In this document: in pieces, positions 19,601-30,251 of the stretch
Layout: the number at the start of each line of letters is the position of its first letter
Position numbering within the stretch: position 1 is the first letter of the stretch
Source of the DNA: Brachionus plicatilis
Taxonomy: Eukaryota; Rotifera; Eurotatoria; Ploima; Brachionidae
Direction: 5' to 3'
Assembly: GCA_010279815.1 (NCBI GenBank)
Contig: QEOQ01000552.1
Location: 571,300-616,375 of the forward strand
Length of the DNA: 45,076 nucleotides
Notes under the pieces: generated by a model
Seen by the model: the letters and a program-made list of their open reading frames with translations, nothing else
Told to the model about the DNA's origin: nothing
Databases searched by the model: none
Made by a program: the position numbers and the translations under genes

Positions 19601-21735
19601 TTTTTAATTGTCGCCAAAGTAACCAACCAAGTTGACTAGGATAAGAAGAATTATACTTTGGTGCATCATCATCATCGTCATTCATCGGACGACTTTCAGT
19701 TAGCTGTATATCGTAAATCATTTTAGAATAGAGCTCACTTCTTTCAAATTCATCAGTAATAATCTTAAAAGAATTTTTTTTAATTAAGTAGCTCAAGTTT
19801 ATTTCATCGATTTATTCTACTTTAACTTTGTACAAAGAATTTTCGCGATCCTGGGGAGAAATAGCCAATGTTTGAATATAATGATCAGCTTTAAAACAAT
19901 AAAATTTATTTAGATTTTTTTTTATTTAAAAAAGATTATTTTTCTTACCAGGATTGTAAAGATATGGCACTGGATAGCCAATTCTTGAAAAAAAATTTGG
20001 AGCCATGGAATTTGGACCCAAATAGGCAAGACGACCTTCGGCCAGAACAATTAATGTATCGAACATTTCAAATATTTGTGAAGAAGGCTGATGTATAGTG
20101 CAAATTACGGTTTTTCCTTGATCAGCCAATTTGCGCATTGATTCAACCAAAGACTGAGCCATTGAAGAGTCAAGACCTGACGTGGGCTCATCACAGAACA
20201 ACAAAGATGGGTTGTTCACAATCTTTAAAAAACTTGTTTATATCTGTTCATCTTTTTCTTATTTTAAATTGAAAAATAGTAGTACTTCAGAGGCATAAGC
20301 TAGTCGACGCTTTTCACCGCCTGACAACCCTTTGAGTTTGTCTCCAACTCCTTTTTAAATAAAAAATGTTAATTAATAAATAGAATCTTGTGTTTTTAAA
20401 TTAAAGAGAACATTTTTTGAATTTAAAAATTAGAATTCTAAAAGTATCTAGAAATTGAAATTTTTTATTAGGAGCAAAAAGTCTTAGTGTTGGTAATCGA
20501 CTCCAATCGATTAACAATAAAATTAAATTTAGTTCAATACTAAATTTAATTAAATTTTTTAAATTGATTTAAAATTTAAGATTTAAAGCAAAATAAAAAA
20601 TAAAAAATACCATAAATTGATAAAACCTTTTTTATTTATAATTAATATTTTTTGCTTTCCTAACTTTTAATTTCGAGATAAATTAGAAGTATTATAGTCA
20701 TCTAGAAAAAAATATTCGATTTAATAGTCGAATAAAAAGAATTAGTCGATTATTGATAATCGATTGCCAATACTAAAAATTATTAATTTTAGAGATTTCA
20801 TTTACATTTTTTTCTTACAGATTAACAAGTTTAAAAATTTATTGGTATTTTGCTCAAAATTTAGTTGAATTTTTTTAAGCTTTTCTTTTTAAATTTTCTT
20901 TTAATTAAAAATGTTGTATATTTTAAAAATGAAGCTTGAATTTAGGAAATAGAAATGAAGCAATTTTCTGTGATAAATATAATCTAATCGAAAAAAAAAT
21001 TACCTATAATTGTATCTTCGGATTTTACTAAATTGACCTTCAATTAAATGAAATTTTAACTTTTGAACAAAATTTTCAAATCTTTCATTCACCTCTTGAA
21101 CTATTTCATCAATTCTTTGAAAACGTTCTTCTTTGGTGTAGCTGTTTCCTAATTTCAACATTGTCTACAATTTTTTTTAGAAATTTATTTAAAGTGCTTT
21201 TTTGTCTATCTTACCACAAAAGTTAAATGCTCTCTCACTGTAAGAACACCATGAAATAAATCATCCTGTTGCACAAAGCCAGAATATCTTGTGATCATGT
21301 CCCAATCAGTTTCAACACCATTTATTTTCACATCGGCTTCTATTATCATCTTTCCTTTATTTCTAAAATTTAAGATGTTCAATAGTGTTGTTTTGCCTGC
21401 TCCACTTGCACCCATAATTGCGCACAGCTGACCAGGCTTCACTATTCCTCTAACTAAAAAAAAAAATTTAAAGCTGCTCCTTTAAATTTTTGTTTACCAT
21501 TTGTCAATATTTGTTTGAATTCAGCGTCATCATCATCATCCGAACTGAATCTTGACATTATTTTTTCTTTCAAACTCAATTTGTTTTTAACCCATGCATT
21601 TGCATTCCAGGTAAGAGTTATTGGAAGCGCTTTGTTTCTTAATACATTTGATCCTGTGGGGTTGTATTGAGAATAATTGTAATTGTTATAGTCATTGTTG
21701 TATTGTTCATTAGAATCTTGATAATCGTTGTACAT
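16669..21735 (-). CDS. ABCG (White-type) half transporter
   Basis: Thirteen exons fit phase: 21735-21498, 21453-21215, 21164-21093, 21037-21004, 20350-20286, 20222-19949, 19888-19827, 19763-19551, 19495-19364, 19302-19210, 17310-17069, 17016-16821 and 16767-16669 (652 residues, normal for ABCG). The ATP-binding domain comes first: Walker [10 protein letters not shown] (94-102), signature LSGGEKRR (about 203-210), Walker [13 protein letters not shown] (223-234) and H-loop His260 in CTIHQPSSQ. Six-helix membrane domain follows, with [28 protein letters not shown] and a final helix [12 protein letters not shown]. Like all ABCG proteins it must dimerise to export lipids or small molecules. The N-terminus is Asn/Tyr-rich. 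Intron 4 and intron 10 are enlarged by transposons. The minus-strand poly(A) signal is about 16626-16621. Which ABCG subfamily member it is cannot be decided by eye. Confidence 0.93.
17650..18016 (-). pseudogene. C2H2-zinc-finger fragment inside the ABCG intron, probably mobile-element derived
   Basis: Within intron 10 of the ABCG gene, minus strand, a 92-codon frame (17928-17650) has one C2H2 finger: [22 protein letters not shown] (Cys-x2-Cys-x12-His-x4-His, read in two pieces here: [13 protein letters not shown] then VKLHMSKKH). It is preceded by a basic stretch [10 protein letters not shown]. Immediately 5' (about 18016-17935) is a GC-richer segment with a short (TAG)n run. This arrangement resembles the 5' part of a retrotransposon ORF or a captured exon. 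No start context, splice sites or continuation could be found. Confidence 0.35.
18018..18576. mobile_element. 560-bp near-complete palindrome in ABCG intron 10
   Basis: The left arm (18018 to about 18250) and right arm (about 18350-18576) are inverted copies. Landmarks are GGCATCTTGAAGTTG at the outer ends, AATTCAAAATATCATTTC, then CATGCTTTACATGCAATGTAG and TTAACTGATTTTTTGTAAA near the loop. Only about 100 bases in the middle are unpaired. It is almost entirely arms, so it would fold as one long hairpin in the pre-mRNA. No coding capacity. Outer flanks AATATT/AATATT may be part of the repeat. Confidence 0.82.
20485..20775. mobile_element. hAT-like MITE in ABCG intron 4
   Basis: Ends are TAGTGTTGGTAATCGA and, inverted, TAGTATTGGCAATCGA. 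These match the termini of the 4651-5147 element, so the family is the same but this copy is shorter (291 bases). It retains ATCGATT/AGTCGA words near both ends. Flanking 8-mers AAAAGTCT and AAAATTAT agree at six of eight positions, a decayed duplication. It accounts for much of this intron's length (653 bases against 45-60 for most others). Confidence 0.82.
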
Positions 21736-22570
21736 TTTTCTATGTACTTTAATGTAAATTTTTCGAAATGATTTTTTTTATTAAAATATTTGCCTTAAAT
21801 AATCAAAAATAAAAATTATAAGAATATTTTAAAAAACAATTCAAAGACGAACTTATGTATTGATTATGTTACCAAAATCAATTTGTTTGGAAGTATATTT
21901 TTTTTTAAAAATATGTTCATTTGATATTTAAGTAATTGTTTTTAATTTAACTAGAAAATTGCTTGCTCAGACAAGATAGTTATGTTTAATGATTTAGCAT
22001 TTTTGTTTCAGACCTTTATGTAACAAAAAATTGATCAAAATTAGAAAAGCAAATTTTTAAAATGATAAAGCTGTTTTGAAAATACCTTGATTTGAAAATT
22101 TTTTTTTGTTTAGATCACATTTTTTCCACATTTAAAATTTAACGCATGGTTTAATTTTATTATGATTGTTGTATAATCGAAGATTCAAGCAAACAAAATG
22201 TACAACTTTTTGATTTTAATTAAAACATCTGTATTTTGCTACATCGCATTTGTTATGTCTAAAACAAAATAGAAAAGAAATTATTGTCAATGATCAAATA
22301 ATTAAAAATTTCGTCTATATTCTAATAAGGTGATACCCTGAAAATTGATAATTTATTAAGTGACGACTTTTTTTAAGAGAGAATAAAAATACAACATAAA
22401 TTGTCAATTTGACATATTCTGAAAATTCATTTATTCTTATTTTAATTATTTATTTTATCTTCCGTCTTAACCCAATAAAAAAATAATGTACTTTGTATTC
22501 AAAAAGTTGTAGATTTCTCTAATAGAAAGAAAAGATTTGCTGCTTGTTTTTTGATATTTCTAAATTTTTT
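21736..22570. other. ABCG upstream region, no gene seen
   Basis: AT-rich sequence with no convincing exon on either strand and no recognisable promoter element. It presumably holds the ABCG promoter and 5' UTR. Confidence 0.35.
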
Positions 22571-22572
22571 TT

Positions 22573-23040
22573 CTGAAGTCTGGCACGACGATCTAATTTT
22601 TAAACTCATTAAAATAAATTCGCCTTCTTATCGAGTATTTTTTATCATTTCTTTACTCAAAGGAAAAGAAGGGTTTCACAAGGATTTTTAAAAATTCCAT
22701 TTTTTTAGCATATTTATAAATGATGTACCAAAAAGAAATAAAACTTACAACCGAATATAACCTTCTTTTTGTCAGTGATTTAGTTACAATTTTTATTTTT
22801 ATCAAGAAAACCTAGAAAACATGATTAATAAGTACCTTGGAAAGCTTGAACAGAGACTTTTTAAAATGAAAATGAAAATATCTGTTGAAAAGTAATGTTT
22901 AAAAATCTTTGCAAAAAATTTAAAAGAAAAAATCAGCCTTGATCTTAAATTTTACGGTTACAATTTGAATTACGAGGCAAAAGATAAATATCAAGGAATT
23001 TCGCTGAACTCAAAAATTTTGTTCCCAAGGTGAACGAGTT
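22573..23040 (+). pseudogene. Dead LINE reverse-transcriptase fragment (plus strand)
   Basis: Successive frames read as a non-LTR reverse transcriptase: VWHDDLIFKLIKINSPSYRV (finger region), then SIFINDVPKRNK, LLFVSDLVTIFIF (the position of the catalytic F/YADD box), NKYLGKLEQRL, and YNLNYEAKDKYQGISLNS (the strand after the palm). There are at least three frame changes and several stops. The GxPQGS motif B is deleted, and the catalytic box reads VSD instead of ADD, so it cannot be active. It is a different lineage from the minus-strand relic next door, judging by wording around the box. Confidence 0.75.
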
Positions 23041-23499
23041 AAAAGAGTTGTAACTTAAGACTTAACTTGTTAAATATCTCTCAAATAATAAATAGGACCT
23101 TAATCCATAACACTAGGAAAAAAAAATAAAGCTAAAAATAAAAATAAATATAATCTAAAAAAAAATAAAGCTTTTTAAAATTGAAAAATTAAAAATAAAA
23201 TTTAATCTAAAATCAAAAAAAGAATAGATCAAAGCTATAAAAAATATTGTTTTTCTAATCATTTGACACAATTTTGGTGTTTTTTTTTAAATTGATTATC
23301 AATGAATAAAAAACAATCCTTATTTCAGTATTTTTATCTTTAGATTGCATGAAACTAAGATTAAAGACAAAAAGACTTGAACTGTGCATTGAGTAAATCG
23401 TTAATTCTTTTTTAAATAACTTTGATTTTTATAGAATATTTTTTTTAAATAAAATAAATTTAATAAAATTTTTTTTTTAATTTTAGAAATTGCTTTTTT

Positions 23500-24574
23500 T
23501 TTATAACTTCGAGAGCAATTTTTGACAAGCTGTCGGTAAAGCTGGTTTTGGCTTCTCATTGATCTAACTGACCCGGGTTTGGACTGTAAAATCGGATGGT
23601 GCCACTCTTTGCTGTTTATGTTATTATTGGACTTGAAATGTTGGATTAGGTAACCTCTAATCTTTCTTTCTTCAAGAGTAAGGAGTTCAAGCAACTTTAA
23701 ACGCACATCATAGCTCTTGTTCCTTAATTGTGGTACAAGCTTAGTAGCTCTTTGCTGCACTTTTTCGATTTTTTTGATGTCTTTTTTTAGGTAGGGGTTC
23801 CAAGTTGATGGTCCATATTCTAAAATTGGACGTACATAGGATGTGAACAGAAGTTTTAAGTTGACGTTCGCCTTCGTGACTGCACTGTTAACTTGAAATT
23901 CCCACTTGAGGTTGTTTTGAATTGATACTCCTAAGTCGCGTTCGCTTTGTCAGTTTTCGAGGATACAGCAGCTTCATTTAGCTCAAGAGAATAGTGGTTG
24001 TTCTGATGAATTTTTGTATTGCCTAGGTGCAATAGCCTCATTTTCCAGTAGACTGTCCAATTTAGTATTTTGTTTATGTTCAATTGTAGTTCGTCACGGT
24101 CTTTACAGTTGAGAATTGTATTTATTAATTTACTATCGTCAGCAAAGAGTTTGTATAGAACCGATAACCCAAGCGGGAGGTCGTTTTTCAAGATTTTTGC
24201 AAGTAAATTCCGCTTTATTTTTAATACTTTTAAATAGGATGCCATTTTGCAGAATTTGCAGAGATTTTGCAGACTTATGCAGAATGTGAAACAACAGTTT
24301 GTTTCACTCTGTTTCATTTACAGAACAAGTTTTTGACATTTAGAACAAAATTATAAAATTTTTTTATTTTTATATTACAAGGTTGAATGAAATTTCACGA
24401 TGCCTTTAAATATAATGAATAGTAAAGGACCCAAAACACTGCCTTCGGGTACTCCACTTGGTACTTCTTTCCATTCGGATTCTGATCCATTTTTGACTAC
24501 TCTTCGCTTCCGGTCTCTCAAGAAAGCTTTGATTCATCCAAGATTTTGCCTCTAAGGCCGTAGCCGTGTAGTTT
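23500..24574 (-). pseudogene. Dead LINE reverse-transcriptase fragment (minus strand), itself interrupted
   Basis: Read on the minus strand from 24574 down: HGYGLRGKIL, a frameshift with a stop, IKAFLRDRKRRVVKNG, motif B SGVPEGSVLGPLLFIIF, then about 220 unrelated bases, then NDLPLGLSVLYKLFADDSKL with the catalytic FADD at about 24131-24148, and finally RPILE-type tail sequence leading into QQRATKLVPQLRNKSYDVRL. These are the ordered landmarks of a Jockey/CR1-like RT. The 5' half and the true 3' end are missing. Frameshifts and stops make it inactive. The insertion between motif B and the catalytic box interrupts an otherwise continuous reading. Confidence 0.85.
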
Positions 24575-25778
24575 CTAGATCAATTAATTTAAAGTAGATA
24601 AGCTTATTTTTTCTGATAATTTTTGCAGAAGTTATGTTGAAAAAATCTCAAAAAATTACGTTTTTTATAAAAAAAATTTAAATTGAGAAAATTTGTCATT
24701 TTCTATATAAATATTTTTTAGTCAAGTTTATATATTGACTTGAAAATTTGCATACTTAATAAATCAAATGTAAGATTTTGATTAAGCAACATTTTGAAAA
24801 TTTAGACAAAAATTTTAAAGGTTTTTTCATAATTTTTTGATTTTTGGAAAAGTTTTTTTAAAAAAAGAAGTTTTCTTAAAGAAGAATTTAAATTATTTTA
24901 CTATGAAGAGCGTATCTTTCAAAAGCTAAATGCATAAGCTTTAATTTGATACACAATATTTATTGGTTTTAAAGGGTCAGTTTAAGTCGATTTAGGTTCC
25001 TCATTTTCTGTACATCTGTTTGATATTGTCAGTGACGGTTTTTTGAAATTCGCTCAGCATCCATCTTTACTTCTTCAATTAATTCCAAAATGTTTCCAAA
25101 AATTTCTAGTCGCATATTTGCTACACGCTCTGATCATATGAAACAATCACATGGATTTTGTGATTAAGAGTCTTCCAAAAACGTTAAGTTTTACCCTTCC
25201 AAAAAAATTCCTCCGAAAAAAATTATATTATAGCTTATTTTAATCAGGATAAAATTCTCTGCAAAATGCCGCATCGAACTAGCATTCAAAGTTAAATTAC
25301 TACTGAGGAAAAGAAGGCATTAGGTTATGACTCATTTATGAGTCTAGAACATGACAATTTTTTTTTAAATAACAAATATTTTTTGAAAACTAGATTTGAT
25401 TTTTTGAGATCACAATTTTTTTCTTTTTGAAATTAACGGACAGCCATTTTTGACCCGTTAGATAGAACATATTCATATGTTAGCTAATTTGAAAAAAATT
25501 TTCCTAATTATACATTTAAACTTTAAATTTGTCTTTCACGTAAAAATTATCATTTAATCGTTTTTTTGAAAACAAAAATTTCATATAATTTTCAATAGAT
25601 AGAAACATACACTTATATCAAAGGATACGTGTAAAAATATAAATGCATGCATAATAAGAACCAATTATGTAGATGAAAAAATTTCAAAATATTAACTATA
25701 AATTTTTAAATAATTTATTTATTTAAGAAAATTAAAAATTCAATTTATTTTCAGTTGAAACTAAATTTTAAAAACCAA
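24575..25778. other. Intergenic stretch, no gene seen
   Basis: AT-rich. Small features only: a perfect short palindrome GACTCATTTATGAGTC near 25325, and TTAACGGACAGCC...GACCCGTTAG near 25434-25460, which could be an old transposon end. No exon could be supported. The UBXN4 5' UTR probably starts after TTTATTTTCAG (about 25744-25754). Confidence 0.4.
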
Positions 25779-27549
25779 ATGGAATGGTATTCTGACAATA
25801 TAAGCGCTGGCATAGCAGAATCCAAAAGCAAGCAACTGATATTTTTAGTTCACATTTTCGGTATTTAAATTTAAAATTCTTAATAAGTAACAATAAAAAT
25901 TTAATACCACTTTAGACCCAAAAAATGAAATAGATAATCAATTGTGGAGCAATGAAAGCGTAATAAAAACTTGTAAAGAAAATTGTATTTCACTTAAACT
26001 TGATGCTGAGTCACAGACTTGTTCATTTTTCAAACAAATTTGTATTTTCTTTAGCTGACTATTAAATCAAAATTTAAATTTTTCTAAAAAATTAGATCCT
26101 GTCACAGAATATCCGACCACATATATGATAGGGTTAGATGGCAAGCCTCTAGAGGTTATTTCAGGCGAGCTTTCACTAGACGAATTCATATCTAAATTCC
26201 AAAAGGCAATTGAAGTAATTTAGAAATTTAATTTTAGAGCATAAATTTAATTTAAAAAAAGGCTCATAATTTGGTCAAAAACCCGGTACTAAGCCAAGCT
26301 CCAAGCACTTCTGGTCATGAGCCGAAAATTCCTGATGTTCCATCCGAATCTACTTCAGAAACCGAACAAAAAAAGACCATTGACGATAGAGTTGCTAAGT
26401 GATTGATTTAAAAAATATTTAAAAAAATTTCTTATAATTTTGTATAGGGCCAAAGAAAAGCTGAAAGAGATACAAGAAAAAAAGCGAGCTGAGGAAGAAG
26501 AAAAAGAAAGAAACAATGAAATGGAAAGGCGAAAATTGGGACAAGAAATATTAAGAGTTAAACGCGAAAAAGAAGAGCAAGAGTTGAGGAAAATTGCCGA
26601 GGAAAAACGAAAAGAAAAAATTGAGGACGACTTGGCTAAAAAGCGTATTTTGGAAAAAATTCGCCAAGACCGAGAAGAAAAACAGAGAAAATATCAACAA
26701 GAGAAAGAAACAACAGAACAAACACAAGAAGCCCAGCGTTTGCTGCTGGAACAAAAAAAATCTCTTGAAAAACAAGCCGAGGCTGCTAGGAATGCAAGAA
26801 TAGCCAGAATTCAATTTAGATTTGTAGACGGTTCGTGTGCTAGCCAACAGTTTGAATCGGATCAGATCTTATCAGATGCAAGAGATTTTGTTATACAAGT
26901 ATTTCAAAAAAAATTTTTTAAATTCGTTTTAATTTTTTTTTAAAGAAATTAGTTGAAGCAAAAAAAAGTATCTCATTCTCAATGCACACTACTTTTCCGA
27001 AAAAAAAATTTACACCAGATGACATGTCAAGTACATTTAGAGATTTGAATTTGACACCTTCTGCCACAATTCTAATAATTCCAGTAATTTTTTTTCTTGC
27101 AATTAAATTAATAAATTAATTTAATTTAAATATTTGTTTGCAGGCAGATAATAATTCGTCTAAATTAGGCAATTTTTCATCAAGTTCAACAGCAAGTCCA
27201 TTAACTACAGTTGCAACATATGCTAGTGATTTTTTTTCTCTTGTTTTTTCTATTTTTGCCACTATGTGGGGAGTTGTTACATCACTAGTTGGTTTTGGTC
27301 CACGCGGGCCAACTACAACTACTCAAAACGATGTTAACAGCAATCAGCGGCAAAATAGACCAAATATTCAACCCGAGTCGATTCAGAAGTATTTTAGTTT
27401 TTAATTTTAGAAAATTTATTTTTAATGATTTGAATAGTTTGAGACTGAGGAACATGAATAATTCCAATAATGTGAGAAATTTGAATGATTTAAGAGAAGG
27501 CGATGACGATAATGCCACTTGGAATGGTAACTCAACTCAACAAATGTGA
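25779..27549 (+). CDS. UBXN4: UBX domain protein 4 (erasin)
   Basis: Eight exons fit phase: 25779-25860, 25916-26041, 26096-26214, 26262-26398, 26448-26898, 26946-27083, 27144-27388 and 27438-27549 (469 residues; about 508 in vertebrates). Residues 1-110 are the thioredoxin-like domain (MEWYSDNISAGIAESKSKQL; YPTTYMIGLDGKPLEVI). A Glu/Lys/Arg coiled coil follows (about 155-270), then the UBX domain (ARIQFRFVDGSCASQQFESD to SATILIIP) and a hydrophobic hairpin (FFSLVFSIFATMWGVVTSLV). The C-terminus NATWNGNSTQQM is nearly identical to the vertebrate tail. The protein sits in the ER membrane and recruits the p97/VCP ATPase for ER-associated degradation. The N-glycosylation-like Asn cluster in the tail is conserved. 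AATAAA is at 27607-27612. Confidence 0.96.
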
Positions 27550-30251
27550 TTTGTGAAGGGAATCGTTGATGTTTTTAATTTTTGGAATTTTTAAGATTTA
27601 TTCTAAAATAAAATCAGATTTTTTATCTTTTGGAAAAATTTTTTGCGTTTATTCGAATTATTTATAGTTTTAGACAAATTTTTTTGAAAAATTTCATTTT
27701 GTTATCTTAAATGTCATTTTTAGACATAAAGTTGGAATATTTTCTATTAATCTTAGAAAGGATTTTTAAAGATTTCATCTCTGATTTAGTTCAAATATTA
27801 ACTAAAATAACTTTAGGTAAATTTTTTTATGCATTAATAACACGTAATTTTAAAAATTAGTCATAAATAAAGGGCTCCTATTCATTAGCTTTAGTTTTTA
27901 AATCTTTTTCTCGTTAAAAAAGAATTTTGATTTTTTAATTTATAAAAAAAGGAGTGATAATGTATAATTTAATTTTGAAAAAGGGTTAAACAGAAATCAA
28001 AAATTGGTAAGTTTAAAAATATTTAATTACAATTTTTATTTAATCTCAAACTCTGGGCACTAAATCGTTTTTTTTTTGGGTAAAAAATTTCAAAAATTTT
28101 GTCTAATGCTATCTTGAGTTTTCAATTCTTATTTAGAATACAAGAATGTTAAACGAAGTGTTTTAAAAACAAGAACAAAATTTAATTTGATTTTTTATAA
28201 AATAATTTTACACATAATAACTTTTCTGGCCAAATATTTTTTCAAATTATTAAGTATCAAATTCAATATGAAACAAATTAAGCAAATAAAAGCAAGATCA
28301 TTCTGTGAGTCCAATTAAGCTTTCGAAAATTAGCTATTCAATAGAGATTTTTATCAATTAATAAAATATTTAAATTTTAATTAGGAATTGAAAGGAATTT
28401 ATATTTTTTCTTAAATCAAAATTTTTCAAAATAATTATAATTAATAAGTTTTAATAATGACTTTTTATTCTTTGATAGATTAAATTCATTAAATAAGCAA
28501 AATGCAGATTTTTTCATAAATAAAAATTACTCGAAAATCTTTGAGAAAAGTTATGAGATTCATCTTTTAAATCCTATGAGACTAAAATACGTTTTTTAAC
28601 ACTTGATTTATTCTAAGTTTTTAAAAGCCTTTTTAATACATGATCACATTTATTGAGCGAATTAAAATGGTATATAGAGTTTGGTTGAAGCTACAAGTCA
28701 TTAAGTCTAGCCAGTCAAGTGTGACTTTGGTATAAATTAGTTACTTTATTAGAATATAAAATGTAAAAAAGTGATAAAATGGTTTTTATTTTAATTTAGA
28801 AAATTTAGATCATAGATCGTATATTCCAACAAAATTAAGACTAAATTTATAAGAGTCTATATTAGAATTTATTGTAAAATTGATTTAAAACCTGGGCTTC
28901 AATTTTTGAAATCTTTAATGCCCAGTAAAAACTATAATGGCAAAAATATATAGAAAAAGAGACCATTTATAAACAAAATTAAAACAAAATTTTATTACCA
29001 TTGACATAATGCAATAAATTTGAAGATATTTGCTCTCCTCGGAAACATTAAGTACTCTTATTTTTAAATGAAGTGTGAAAAAGACACATTCTATATTATT
29101 TTATTGACAAAAGATGGAAAATTTATTTAAGAGAAAAAATTCCCTTCTAATCTAAATTTTATTTATTTTTCAAAAATCACCCTATAGATATAAATTAAAT
29201 GAATTTGAAAATTAACACTTTTAATTCCCAAACAATAAATAAATTAATATTTTTTAATAAAGATATAATTACTACTTTTCTAATACTTTTTGAGAATCTT
29301 TGTGATGTCTTTGTAAAATTGTTGATTTTATGTTTGTTCCCAAAAACATTCCAGAATTAATTTAGAAGATAGAGTATGTTTCTGCTACATAAATTCAGTT
29401 TTTATTTTTGGTTATATTTCTAATTCATTTTTTACTGCCTGCTAACATAGTGAATATTTTCTGCAAAATGTATTTAACAAATTCTAAAAAAAAATATTTT
29501 AAGTGAAATTAGCGTAGATTAAATGTACCATGACAAAACTCCAAAATTCCCAAGCTCCAATTTTTCAATTCAAATTTTTCTCTCAAAAAATCTGTTAAAT
29601 CACCCTTGATGAGAAAAAAAATAGATTTTGCGTACTATTATAAAATTGACTTTTTCAAACCTATTAGACTCGAATTGAATATTTTTTTTGTGCTTTTGGC
29701 TTAGACGAACGACTTGATTTTTGGAAAAAGCAGCTCAACCATATACTTAAATGGGACTGAATATTTTTAAAAAGAATGAGCCGCGATCCATTCCTATCTT
29801 TCTTATGACACATATATTTTTTTAAAAATATATTTTTCGAGCCTATCAATCAAGTCGGTCTATAACCTTGACTATTTGGCCAATATTTTGATTATGTTTT
29901 TGAAATATGCTGAAAATATTTGAAAATATATATCGATTTCAAATAAAAAATGTTTAAGTCTTGGAAAATTTTGTTAAATGAAGAATGTTCCATTTTTTGA
30001 TCTTCTCGTGAGATAATTAAATACTGAAAATATTACATAACTTTGATGTTTATCTAGCCAAGTGATCATAACAAAAATAAAAACTAATCAAATCGATTCA
30101 GTATAAGAATACAAAATTTTAGAAGATAAAATTTAACCACGTAAACTTTTACAAGTTTAATTTAAATGGTTGTCTTAAATCCTCTCATAGCTCATATTTA
30201 AATACTCTGAGTAAAATTATTTTTTTTAGCTTAACAAGATCGTAACTAAAT
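27550..30251. other. 2.7-kb intergenic region, no gene seen
   Basis: Very AT-rich, with stops in all frames. I found no exons, RNA genes or clean inverted repeats. It separates the UBXN4 3' end from the astacin gene, so the astacin promoter and 5' UTR must lie in its last part. Confidence 0.4.

Noticed and set aside
26551..26847. Phe/Leu-rich minus-strand frame opposite UBXN4
   Set aside because: It is the antisense of a Lys/Glu/Arg-rich coiled-coil exon, which always gives a Phe/Leu-rich complement.
29664..29849. 61-codon minus-strand frame as a gene
   Set aside because: No family resemblance, no splice or start context, and the region is otherwise featureless.
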